Below are positions 31,162 to 39,395 of a stretch of DNA of 44,929 nucleotides, in pieces. The DNA is from Myxococcaceae bacterium. Lineage in GTDB: Bacteria; Myxococcota; Myxococcia; Myxococcales; Myxococcaceae. How positions within the stretch are numbered: position 1 is the first letter of the stretch; the number at the start of each line of letters is the position of its first letter. A program made the translations under genes and the position numbers. A model generated the notes under the pieces. The model saw only the letters and a program-made list of their open reading frames with translations. It did no database searches and was not told the DNA's origin. The DNA is taken from the NCBI GenBank assembly GCA_004173515.1, contig SECN01000013.1:1-44929 (forward strand), given 5' to 3'.

Positions 31162-32370
31162 TCACTGGAGCGCTTCGAGCAGGGCGGCCTGGAGCGCCTT
31201 CCGGTTCTCCGGGAAGTTCTGGCTGGGATAGGGCCGTGCTCCGCTGAGGATGGGCTCGTACTTCTGGTACATGGGGTCGGAGCGCGCGGGCTCCTGCGCG
31301 TAGAAGGCGCGGCTTGCCTGGAGCAGGTACCGGGGCCGGGTGCCCTCGGGGCCATCCTCGCTGAAGGCGATGAGGTTGCGCGTCTCCGGGGCCTGCATGA
31401 ACTTCGTGAAGGTCCGGGCGTCCTCCGCGCACGTCCCGGTGCAGCTCGCGTTGAGCACCAGCGCATCCACGAAGACCGCGGGCGCCGAACCCGTGCCGAG
31501 CGGCACCGAGATGACCTCCGGCAGCGGCATGGAGGGCTGGGCCTGGAGGATGTAGAACAGGCGCTCGGTGTAGCCCATGAAGCCATTGGCCTGCTCCGCG
31601 GCGAAGGCCTCCTCCGCCACCGAATTGTCCGCGTAGGTGCCATCCAGGCACGGATTGACGCCCGCCTCCAGCGAGCAACTGTCGACGACCTCCGAGAAGG
31701 CCCCCAGGGTCGGTGAGTCCAGCGGCAGGGAGATGGCGCTGGAGATGGCGTCCCCCGGATGCGTGTCCGCCCAGCCGTCCAGGTACGCGGCGGGCAGCGT
31801 CCAGCTCCCGTCCAGGTTCGTCGCCAGCGGGCGCTTGCCGGGAGCCGCCTCACGGAGGATCCGCACGAGCGAGGCGCTGTCGGTGGCGGACCGGATGTTC
31901 GTGCTCCGCGAATAGACGACGTTGGTGCACAGGTAGGTGGGCACGCCGTAGCTCTGACCGGAGATGCGGACGGCCTCCTCGGCCGCCGGATGCGAGACGC
32001 CCGCCTCCAGCGTGACGGGCTGGATCCACCCCTTCGACACGAGCGAGCCCAGCAGCAGCGTGTCCACCTCCACCACCTGCGCGGCCCCCTCCCCCGCGCC
32101 GAGGAGCTGGTTCAGTGTTCCCCCCTCGTTCAGGTCATAGACATCCAGATTGGCGTCGAACACGACGTCCAGGTCGATGTCCGGATGGGTCCGCTCGAAG
32201 TCGGCCTCCAGCCGCTGTTCCAGACTGGCGAAGCGGTCCCCCGCGGAGTCGGGGATGTATGGAAACAGGACGGCCTTCAGCGGACGCCGGGGGGTGGGCT
32301 CGGGGTCGGGTGAGTCCGAGCAGGCGCTCAGGACCAGGACGACCGGGTAGATCAGGGTTCTCCAACTCAT
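31162..32370 (-). CDS. Thiaminase I-like (thiamine pyridinylase) lipoprotein
   Basis: 402 residues, close to the length of bacterial thiaminase I. That enzyme splits thiamine by base exchange (EC 2.5.1.2) and has a periplasmic-binding-protein fold. The N-terminus ends in lipobox LSAC (C17). LKAVLFPYIPD opens the fold. SGQSYGVPTYLCTN places C148 where thiaminase I has its catalytic cysteine (xxLCTN), and GYTERL has E269 where its catalytic Glu lies (GYSES). PRYLLQASRAFY also matches the family. The ATG at 32370 has AAGGAG upstream. A plain extracellular solute-binding protein is the main alternative. No thiamine biosynthesis gene is adjacent. Confidence 0.75.
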   Translation of the reverse strand: MSWRTLIYPVVLVLSACSDSPDPEPTPRRPLKAVLFPYIPDSAGDRFASLEQRLEADFERTHPDIDLDVVFDANLDVYDLNEGGTLNQLLGAGEGAAQVVEVDTLLLGSLVSKGWIQPVTLEAGVSHPAAEEAVRISGQSYGVPTYLCTNVVYSRSTNIRSATDSASLVRILREAAPGKRPLATNLDGSWTLPAAYLDGWADTHPGDAISSAISLPLDSPTLGAFSEVVDSCSLEAGVNPCLDGTYADNSVAEEAFAAEQANGFMGYTERLFYILQAQPSMPLPEVISVPLGTGSAPAVFVDALVLNASCTGTCAEDARTFTKFMQAPETRNLIAFSEDGPEGTRPRYLLQASRAFYAQEPARSDPMYQKYEPILSGARPYPSQNFPENRKALQAALLEALQ

Positions 32371-32487
32371 CGCGGGGGATCTCCTTCTGCATGGAAGAAC
32401 GAGCGAGGGGCGACCCGTGGCGGGTGCCCATGGCTTGGACTTGCTGGGTGGCAATCCATAGCAGTTCGCGACTACCACGGGAGTCCA

Positions 32488-35322
32488 TCAGATCTCGAAG
32501 CTGGTCTTCTTCCCCTTCTTGGCTCCCAGGGACACCGGCTCCTTCGGAGCCGGCAGGCCTCCGAAGCTCGCGCGACGCCTCAAACCCGGCTGCTCGGGCG
32601 GTGCGGTCACGTGCAGTCGAACGTCGCCGGGTGCTTGTGGCCAATCCATGTCCCGGGCCTCGGCGATGTCGGCGTTGTGGAGCTGTCGCAGCACCAGCGC
32701 CGCGGCCTTGCGGTTCACATCGACGGCAGGCAGGGCGTTGGCATTGCGAGCGAGGTACACCGCCAGCTTGACGGCCCAGGCCCCGCAACTGTCCTGGCTG
32801 CCCATCAGCGCGTCACCCACGTCGTCTTGATACTGGACGACGCATCGCTCGGCCTCGATCCCCGGAAACGGCAGCCGGAGAAGGCTGAGGTCTTCGACGG
32901 GCACGTCGTCGGGGTGGAGCGGGTCGATGTAGAGCAACCTCGCCCGGCGGCTCCCGAGGACGGGCGCGCTCAGCGTGATGTAGAGGAGCGCCCAGTGATT
33001 CACGCCCCGTTGAAGAGGCTGGATGATCGTGTTCGTGTTCGTGGTGATCGCAGCATGAACGGCCGTGGTGTAGGAGCTGCGGTCCATGTCCAACCACTGC
33101 GCCCTGCTGATCCCGGGGAGGACCGCGACGTTCGGCAGATCCTGGAGCAGATAGCGCTGGAGGTTGTAGATGTCGTCCTCCTCGTAATAGTACCCGGGCG
33201 CCTGGAGGTCCGGGGGACCCTGGGGCAGGGCCCCGAACGACCCCTGCGCCTCGAATTGCTTCTTCTTCGAGGCCAGCTCGTGCACCTCGTCCAGCTTCTT
33301 CCCCGACCCCTCGCCCGGCTTCTCCCCCGCACTCGCCCTGCCTGACGAGACGTCCTTCTTCTTTGGCAGCAAGTCGGGCGCCGGAAGCCGTTGCTCGGGG
33401 AACACGATCCTCGCCACCTTGCCCATGTTGCGCTGGGTCACCAACGGGATGTCCACGACCTGGGGAGGCGCCGCATGCCCACCGCCGAGGCCTCTGGGCT
33501 CCGAACCGCTGGGTCCGGTGCCGAAGGGTTCGACGCTGCCAGTCGCGGAAGCGCTGCCCGTCCTGAAGAGATCCGCGTTTCGCATCACCAGCCGATGCGC
33601 GATCATCGCCCGCCGCTGCTCCGTCTCACTGGCTGACAGGACGGTCAGATTGTAGGCGCTGCCTTTGCCCAACCCGAGGTGGGGGGTGAGAAAATGTTTG
33701 ATGAAGAGGTTGACCGAAGCCCGGGTGCCACAGACCCGCATGACACCATGGACGAGGTCTCCACCCGTCGGGTGCTTGCTCGCGCTGTCGACCATGAACA
33801 GCAGCCCCCCGCCACTTCGGGCCTTCGCGGGGCGCACCAGGAAGTCTTGAAAGAAAGCCATGTAGTCGGCCTTCTCCCTCGACGTGTTGTTGGTCGTGTC
33901 GATGACGATGGCCCCCAGTTGCCGCGGGGCCTCGATGGGCGTGTCGGGGATGTTGATGGGGTTCGGCGCGCCGTCCAGGATCAGCATCCGGACGCCATCC
34001 TTCGAGGGTAGCCCTGCATAGAGCGCGTCGTGGTCGAGCTCGAAGTACGGCGCCCAGGTGTTGAAGAGCTGCGTCTTCGCCACTTCGCTGCCGTTCAGGC
34101 TCCCCTTGCCGGCGAACAGCGCCTTTGAATAATGCATGCCATAGAACATGGCCATCCGGAGCGCGGCCATGCCGGAGAGCACGGAGAACTTCTTGACGGC
34201 GAGGCCGCCGCCCACCACGACCTCCTCGTCCCCGTCGCCCTTGGCGAGCTTCTTCTTGCCCGGTTCGTCCTCGTCTTCGTAGTCGGACTCCGACCCGTAA
34301 CCCAGCTCCTCGTCGGGTTCGTCACGTCGCTTCTTCAAGGAACCCCTGGCCGGGGCGAGCGCGTCGTTGAGGACGTATTCGATGGTCGCGGGGACGGGCG
34401 GCAACGCGCATTCGGACGGGTGGCCGGCATGCGCCGCGACGCGCACCGCATGGTCGCCGGCCGTGGCCTTGGGGCTCGCCAGCGCGTAGGCGTGCAACAT
34501 GGACATCAGCCGGTCGACTGCGTCGAGGGCCTCGTTGGTATATCCGTTCAACCGACCGATCGCGGCGTGCACGTTCTTCTGCGCCCGCATGTCGGTGATG
34601 AACTGATCGGTGAACCTGAGCGCCTCGACGATCGCTTCCGCGCCCCCTCTGGGCGGCAACAGTCCCGGGTCAAGCCGGATGCCGTTGGGGAGATCCGCGA
34701 GCGTCGGGAACACCGACCCGAACCCTTCGCGCGAGACGACCTCGATGCCGATGCCCATGGCGCGAATCAAGCGGGTGAGCACCGCGCCAAAGACACACTG
34801 GACGGCCCGCCATTGTCCCTGGTCCTTGGGAAAGGCCGGACTTGCCTCTCCGATGATGCAGAGCATTGGATAGCCGTGGATCAACCATCCCGGGCTCCGC
34901 TTGTCCTGATACGGGGTCCCTCCGCTGACCCGGAAGTTCTTGCCCTTGAAGGTCCTGAGCACCTCCGCGCAGACGGCACGCTTGGACAGGATCGCGACGT
35001 CACTGAGCGGGACCGGCAGGTCCGTGGTCCCGGCGGCGAAGAGTTCGCAGAGTCCGAAGATGTTGCTCACATCGGCGTGGTGGCGACCGCCCGCGCTCGA
35101 GGACTTATCGACCGTGCCCTTCATGTCCAGGATGAACCCGGGGCCCCCTGAACGCGGGTAGGACCGGGCCGGGAATGCCCGTCCCTTGGCCTTCCCTATC
35201 GAGAAGAACGTGAACGGCACCATTGAGTTGGAAGAGGCGGTCATGACCGCCAGCAACCATTCGAGATCGTATCGGATCCGAATGCTGCCGGTCTTCGGGT
35301 CCACTTCCACATGCCAGGTCAT
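32488..35322 (-). CDS. Large protein with a C-terminal CE-clan cysteine protease signature
   Basis: 944 residues from an ATG at 35322; a GTG at 35370 is the other candidate, and neither has a good ribosome site. The N-terminal 300 residues match nothing I know. A Lys/Asp/Glu-rich low-complexity linker lies at about 330-370. A second globular part follows, with a further Lys/Ser/Gly linker. The C-terminal part has H776 in VNHWALLYI, D800 in LLYIDPL, Q843 and C846 in SQDSCGAWAV. This order and spacing fit the CE clan (Ulp1/SENP, YopJ, bacterial deubiquitinases). No signal peptide. If real, it would be a protease for ubiquitin-like or acetyl-transfer targets, suggesting a secreted effector; this is inference. 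Confidence 0.7.
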   Translation of the reverse strand: MTWHVEVDPKTGSIRIRYDLEWLLAVMTASSNSMVPFTFFSIGKAKGRAFPARSYPRSGGPGFILDMKGTVDKSSSAGGRHHADVSNIFGLCELFAAGTTDLPVPLSDVAILSKRAVCAEVLRTFKGKNFRVSGGTPYQDKRSPGWLIHGYPMLCIIGEASPAFPKDQGQWRAVQCVFGAVLTRLIRAMGIGIEVVSREGFGSVFPTLADLPNGIRLDPGLLPPRGGAEAIVEALRFTDQFITDMRAQKNVHAAIGRLNGYTNEALDAVDRLMSMLHAYALASPKATAGDHAVRVAAHAGHPSECALPPVPATIEYVLNDALAPARGSLKKRRDEPDEELGYGSESDYEDEDEPGKKKLAKGDGDEEVVVGGGLAVKKFSVLSGMAALRMAMFYGMHYSKALFAGKGSLNGSEVAKTQLFNTWAPYFELDHDALYAGLPSKDGVRMLILDGAPNPINIPDTPIEAPRQLGAIVIDTTNNTSREKADYMAFFQDFLVRPAKARSGGGLLFMVDSASKHPTGGDLVHGVMRVCGTRASVNLFIKHFLTPHLGLGKGSAYNLTVLSASETEQRRAMIAHRLVMRNADLFRTGSASATGSVEPFGTGPSGSEPRGLGGGHAAPPQVVDIPLVTQRNMGKVARIVFPEQRLPAPDLLPKKKDVSSGRASAGEKPGEGSGKKLDEVHELASKKKQFEAQGSFGALPQGPPDLQAPGYYYEEDDIYNLQRYLLQDLPNVAVLPGISRAQWLDMDRSSYTTAVHAAITTNTNTIIQPLQRGVNHWALLYITLSAPVLGSRRARLLYIDPLHPDDVPVEDLSLLRLPFPGIEAERCVVQYQDDVGDALMGSQDSCGAWAVKLAVYLARNANALPAVDVNRKAAALVLRQLHNADIAEARDMDWPQAPGDVRLHVTAPPEQPGLRRRASFGGLPAPKEPVSLGAKKGKKTSFEI

Positions 35323-35382
35323 GGCGCGGAAGGATGCCACCGCAGGAGCCGCCAGGCCACGACCTGCCACGACGGGCCCGGG

Positions 35383-35407
35383 CCCCCGTGAAGGGTGCCC
35401 GGGCCCG
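35383..35407 (-). terminator. Hairpin after the Asp-Ala-Gly lipoprotein
   Basis: CGGGCCCGGGC pairs with a GCCCGGGCCCG arm around about a 13-base loop, 35-60 bases beyond the stop at 35440 in the minus direction. Confidence 0.45.
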
Positions 35408-35439
35408 CACGGCTCGCCATCAGGCGAACCGGATCGCGG

Positions 35440-36549
35440 TCACCGGAAGGAGTCGAGCGAGGGGCAGTAGGTGGCGTACCCGTGCCCGGTGAGGGCGCCG
35501 TCCTCGTAGACGCCGTTCACGTCGAAGGCCACGAAGTGCGACGCGGGCGGGGTGCCTGCCTTGGCGCAGGTGGGGCAGAGCGCGGCCGCCACCGGCGTGA
35601 AGGTGAGGCTCGTGCTGTGGAGGAAGTACGCCGTGGTGAGCGCTCCCTCGAAGTCGACCAGCGTCGCTCGCGGCTCGCCAGCCGCGGACCCTGACTCCGG
35701 CGTCGCGTCCACCGGCACCTTCACCGAGTAGACGTTGACGAGCTGCGGCGGGACCGACGAGTCCGGAGACGGGCACTCGCCCGGCGTGCCGTTGTTGAGT
35801 TCGATCCACAGCTCCCACGGCTCCCCGGGGGTCGAGGGCTCCTCGTAGCCGAAGAAGGCGTTGGTCATGACGCGCTGGTTGCCCTCCAGTTGCATCGTGA
35901 CGGCGGTCTCCTGGCAGGTGCCCTCGCACTGGGTGAACGGGTCGGTGCCCGCGTCGGACGGGGAGCCCGCGTCCAGTTCGGTCCCCGCATCGCTTCCGGT
36001 GCCTGCGTCCTGCTCGGTGCCCGCATCGGGCATGGTGCCCGCATCTGTTTCGCTGCCCGCGTCGGGCGTGCTGCCTGCGTCCTGCTCGGTGCCCGCGTCG
36101 GGCGTGGTGCCTGCGTCCTGCTCGGTGCCTGCGTCCTGCTCGGTGCCTGCGTCGGGCGTGGTGCCTGCGTCCGTTTCGCTGCCTGCATCGGGCGTGGTGC
36201 CCGCGTCCGTTTCGCTACCTGCATCGAACGCGGAGCCAGCATCCAGCTCACTTCCTGCGTCCGACACAGACCCAGCGTCCAGCTCACTGCCTGCGTCGGT
36301 CGGGGTGCCTGCGTCCGTTTCGCTCCCCGCGTCGGACGCTGTGCCTGCGTCGGATTCGGTGCCTGAGTCGAGCGTGGTGCCCGCATCGGAGCCTGTACCT
36401 GCGTCAAACCCGGTACCCGCATCAACGCCTGCGTCCGGCGTCGGAGCGTCGTCGTCCGAACCACAACCAGAGAGGGCGGGAACGGTCGCGAGGGAGACAA
36501 CCCACAAGGAGAGAATCGAGCGTCGCAAGTTCATCCCAGGGATTGTCAC
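35440..36549 (-). CDS. Lipoprotein with an Asp-Ala-Gly hexapeptide linker
   Basis: 369 residues. The signal peptide ends in lipobox LSGC. Residues about 40-205 consist of about 28 copies of a hexapeptide with a constant Asp-Ala-Gly (one Asp-Ser-Gly) and variable Thr/Ser-Glu/Thr/Pro-x. The C-terminal domain (about 160 residues, five or more cysteines) is of unknown fold and begins with QCEGTCQE. Long DAG linkers are common in myxobacterial lipoproteins and probably act as a flexible acidic spacer. The GTG at 36549 has GGAG five bases upstream; an ATG at 36534 is also possible. Confidence 0.8.
   Translation of the reverse strand: MTIPGMNLRRSILSLWVVSLATVPALSGCGSDDDAPTPDAGVDAGTGFDAGTGSDAGTTLDSGTESDAGTASDAGSETDAGTPTDAGSELDAGSVSDAGSELDAGSAFDAGSETDAGTTPDAGSETDAGTTPDAGTEQDAGTEQDAGTTPDAGTEQDAGSTPDAGSETDAGTMPDAGTEQDAGTGSDAGTELDAGSPSDAGTDPFTQCEGTCQETAVTMQLEGNQRVMTNAFFGYEEPSTPGEPWELWIELNNGTPGECPSPDSSVPPQLVNVYSVKVPVDATPESGSAAGEPRATLVDFEGALTTAYFLHSTSLTFTPVAAALCPTCAKAGTPPASHFVAFDVNGVYEDGALTGHGYATYCPSLDSFR
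35945..36435 (-). repeat. 18-base tandem repeat encoding Asp-Ala-Gly hexapeptides
   Basis: About 28 degenerate 18-base units with a conserved GACGCAGGC/GATGCGGGC core. Because the unit is a multiple of three, copy-number change would lengthen or shorten the linker without breaking the frame. Confidence 0.85.
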
Positions 36550-36755
36550 GGGTTCTCCGCGGAGATGCGAGCGGAACCGCCCCCCTGCTTCACGGACGAG
36601 GCTTATTCACATGGCGTCTCAGATGCCACAGCCGCCGTATGGGACCTTCGCGCCTGGTGGAACCATCCCTCCCTCCAGTGCAAGCGCTCAAGACAAGCAC
36701 GCACTCCACGTTGACTCAGCCCCCATGGGGTCTCTCCAACGTGCAAGGACGTGTC

Positions 36756-38309
36756 ATGTCACATCGCAATCCCAAGCGTCTGCTGTCCTCCCGACCCGTC
36801 CATCAGGCCCTGCTGTGCCTGGGACTGCTGGGCTTCTGTGTGCCCGCCTGGGCCACGACTCCCCCCACCTTCGCCTCTCCGGTGGATTCCCAGACCGGCA
36901 AGGGTCCCCGCCATGTGGCGATCGTCGACCTCAACAAGGACGGCCTCCCGGATGTCGTCACCGCCAGCGAGGCCGACCACACCCTCTCCGTCCTGCTCGG
37001 CACCAAGACGGGGAAGCTCTCTGAACCGAAGACCGTGACCCTGCCCGCGGGGCTCACCACCCCCACCGGCGTCGCCGCTGGCGTGGACTTCAACCTGGAT
37101 GGCCACCTGGACATCGCCGTCGTGGGCAACGACATCCTCGCGGCGTACTCCGGCGATGGAAAGGGCGGCTTCCTGTCGAAGGATCCCCTGCTCACCAGCA
37201 TCTTCAGTCCCAGCGTGGACCTGCGTGAGCTGATCATCGTGGAGCTGGACGAGTCCCACACTCCCGACTTCGCCAGCATCATGGGCAAGGGCCCAGGCGA
37301 CTTCATGACGCTCCTCCCCCTTGCCAATGGCGAGACCCGGCTGTTCAACGACACGAAGGGCTCGCCGGTGGGAATCGCGGGAGGTGAAATCACCGGCGAC
37401 GGTCACGACGACATCGTGACCGTGGACGCGAATGGCATCGTCACCCTGCTCTCCGGCAAGGGGGATGGCACCTACTACCCAATCGAAGACAAGAAGTACC
37501 CGACGCACGACAATGCCAGCCGCATTGCCCTGGGAGACGTCACCGGCGACGGCAAGCCCGACGCCGTGGTGGCGGGTGATGGCTTCGTGTCCGTCCTCGC
37601 GGGTGACGGCAATGGCAACTTCGGCACGGCCAGCAACTCCGACACCGAGGTCAACGCCAAGGCCCTCGTGCTCGCGGATTTCAGTGGAGATGGCGTGCTC
37701 GACGTGGCCGTGGCCTCCGGTACCGGGCCGGACGTCACCGTGCTCGTCAACCAGGGCGAGGGCGCCTTCGCTGAACCCACCGTCATCGCCACCCAGGGCA
37801 ATGCCTCCGCGCTCGCCGCCGGGGACTTCAATGAGGACGGCAAGCCGGACCTCGTCGTGCTCAAGGAGCAGGCCCACGTCGCCGCCGTGTTCCTCAACAC
37901 GACCGGCAATCCGGAGCCCGACCCCGAAGCGGACGCTTCCGTGAAGCTCATCACCCGGCGCGTCCTGGGCGTCCGCGACCCGTACATCCTCTATGAGGTC
38001 CGCGTGACGAACAATGGCCCCGCGAAGCTCGACTCCGCCACCGTCACCGCGTCGATGCCCCAGTTGACCCCGACGGAGGGGGACTGCACGAAGGTCAAAG
38101 GAAGCGCCACCTGCGAGTTCACGGACGTCGCCCCGGGAACCATGCAGAGCCGGTCCTTCCGCATTCCCCTGAAGCAATTCCGCTCCGGTCGCCTCTACAG
38201 CATCGCGGTGTCACTGTCGGACAGCGACCCGGAGGATCCAGACGTGTCCAACAACCAGTCCACGCGTCAATGCATCGCGCTGGTCGGGCTCATCGCCTAC
38301 TGCTACTGA
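36756..38309 (+). CDS. Exported FG-GAP/VCBS propeller protein with a C-terminal DUF11-like domain
   Basis: 517 residues. A Sec signal peptide ends near AWA (about residue 33). At least six FG-GAP/VCBS-type loops follow (DLNKDGLPDVV, DFNLDGHLDIA, TGDGHDDIV, TGDGKPDAV, DFSGDGVLDVA, DFNEDGKPDLV), each a calcium-binding Asp loop of one propeller blade. The last 110 residues (ILYEVRVTNNGPA, SVSLSDSDPEDPDVSNN) resemble a DUF11 beta-sandwich. The ATG at 36756 has AAGGA seven bases upstream; an open frame from 36543 lacks a ribosome site. Likely an extracellular calcium-stabilised protein of unknown ligand. Confidence 0.88.
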   Translation: MSHRNPKRLLSSRPVHQALLCLGLLGFCVPAWATTPPTFASPVDSQTGKGPRHVAIVDLNKDGLPDVVTASEADHTLSVLLGTKTGKLSEPKTVTLPAGLTTPTGVAAGVDFNLDGHLDIAVVGNDILAAYSGDGKGGFLSKDPLLTSIFSPSVDLRELIIVELDESHTPDFASIMGKGPGDFMTLLPLANGETRLFNDTKGSPVGIAGGEITGDGHDDIVTVDANGIVTLLSGKGDGTYYPIEDKKYPTHDNASRIALGDVTGDGKPDAVVAGDGFVSVLAGDGNGNFGTASNSDTEVNAKALVLADFSGDGVLDVAVASGTGPDVTVLVNQGEGAFAEPTVIATQGNASALAAGDFNEDGKPDLVVLKEQAHVAAVFLNTTGNPEPDPEADASVKLITRRVLGVRDPYILYEVRVTNNGPAKLDSATVTASMPQLTPTEGDCTKVKGSATCEFTDVAPGTMQSRSFRIPLKQFRSGRLYSIAVSLSDSDPEDPDVSNNQSTRQCIALVGLIAYCY

Positions 38310-38321
38310 GGTCCCGTTGGG

Positions 38322-38341
38322 CGCCGGTCTTCGGGCCGGCG
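38322..38341 (+). terminator. UUCG-tetraloop hairpin terminator
   Basis: An eight-pair stem (CGCCGGTC with GGCCGGCG, one G-U pair) is closed by a TTCG loop on a C-G pair, the very stable cUUCGg class. It starts 13 bases after the propeller gene. Confidence 0.8.
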
Positions 38342-38413
38342 TCCAGCACCACCCCTGTACGCGCACCGTGAAGCAGTGGCCAGGCATGCCGACACAGGCC
38401 GCTGGGACGCGGC

Positions 38414-38632
38414 CTATTTCCTTGGCAGCCGGACCTTGGGATTGGGAGCAACGGTGGGCGGAGCCTTTGCCTTGAAGGCGCCACCGGCCTCGGTCTTCAT
38501 CGCGGGCCCTGACGCGCTTCCCATCTGGGACCGGGGTGACGCTGTCGTCGGCTGCTGGGTGGGCGCGACGGGCCGGGTCGTGGCCGGCTTGCGCTCCGGC
38601 GTCCGTTTCGTCTGCGGGGACATCGTCTTCAC
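38414..38632 (-). CDS. Small basic Pro/Thr/Lys-rich protein, last gene of operon B
   Basis: 72 residues from a GTG at 38632 preceded by AAGGAGG seven bases upstream, 31 bases after the stop of the previous operon gene. The sequence (SPQTKRTPERKP, TRPVAPTQQPTTASPRSQ) is low-complexity, basic and probably disordered, with no domain. A longer reading frame reaching 38854 overlaps the previous gene and has no ribosome site. Placement and ribosome site argue that it is real; function unknown. Confidence 0.6.
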   Translation of the reverse strand: MKTMSPQTKRTPERKPATTRPVAPTQQPTTASPRSQMGSASGPAMKTEAGGAFKAKAPPTVAPNPKVRLPRK

Positions 38633-38663
38633 GGGCAGCCTCCTTCGACATCCATCGTGACTG

Positions 38664-39395
38664 TCATGAGCGGGGTCCTGGAATCCGACCGGCGGGGATC
38701 CCCTCCAGTTTGAGGGGCAGGCCGGGCGGCACAGGGGCTTCCAGTTCCACCAGTCCTCCGGGGCCGGTGACGTGCACGACCGTTCCCACTTCCAGTCGAC
38801 ATCCCACCGCCGGACGTCCCGCCTGGTCCTGCGCCAGGAGTCGGCGCCGGTCATCGCTCACCACCACCGACGGCCGCCGCAGCGCGACCTGCGCCTGCGC
38901 GACGAGCACGCAGCGCTGGCCCTTCACGCTGGCCCGGACCTGGGCGCGGACGCGCGCCACTTCCGGTGTCGTGCCTTCGGGGGGCTTCGCCAGGAGCGTC
39001 GCCCTGGGGGAGGGAGCCGCCGGCAGCACCGCACCTTCCCAGAGGGCTTCGAAGCCGTCGTCCAGCCCCACCGCCGCCAGTGACAGCGGCACCCGCACCG
39101 GCTCCGCTCCCAGCCAGAGTTCATCCGGCGCGACGATGGCCACCTCCGGCTCCCACTGGAGCTCCGCGACGTGGCCCCAACGCTCCGTCAGCACGTCCGC
39201 GAGCCACCCGGCTTCTTCCGGCGACATGCGGGCCAGCGCCGTTTCCAGATGCGCGGGATCCGCCAGTCTTTGGAGCGCTGCGGCACCGTCAATGAACCGG
39301 CCGTTCTCCAGCAGCCCATCGAGCTGACCCGGGAGGTGCTTCGCGAGCGAGCGCAGCAGGTGTCCCAATCGCTGTCGGGGAGGAAGGCCGCTCAT
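38664..39395 (-). CDS. Operon B protein of unknown function (243 residues)
   Basis: The ATG at 39395 overlaps the preceding stop by four bases (ATGA), with GGAGG upstream. The first 80 residues are helical and Leu-rich (LLRSLAKHLPGQLDGLLE). The rest is beta-rich with repeated short hydrophobic strands (QVRASVKGQRCVLVAQAQVAL, EVGTVVHVTGPGGLVELEA). No signal peptide, transmembrane segment or catalytic motif. No family recognised. Confidence 0.72.
   Translation of the reverse strand: MSGLPPRQRLGHLLRSLAKHLPGQLDGLLENGRFIDGAAALQRLADPAHLETALARMSPEEAGWLADVLTERWGHVAELQWEPEVAIVAPDELWLGAEPVRVPLSLAAVGLDDGFEALWEGAVLPAAPSPRATLLAKPPEGTTPEVARVRAQVRASVKGQRCVLVAQAQVALRRPSVVVSDDRRRLLAQDQAGRPAVGCRLEVGTVVHVTGPGGLVELEAPVPPGLPLKLEGIPAGRIPGPRS

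Noticed and set aside
35865..36500. Alternative-frame repeats on both strands over the Asp-Ala-Gly gene (Pro-Ala-Ser and Ala-Pro rich)
   Set aside because: They are frame shadows of the 18-base tandem repeat; only the lipoprotein frame has a signal peptide, lipobox and ribosome site.
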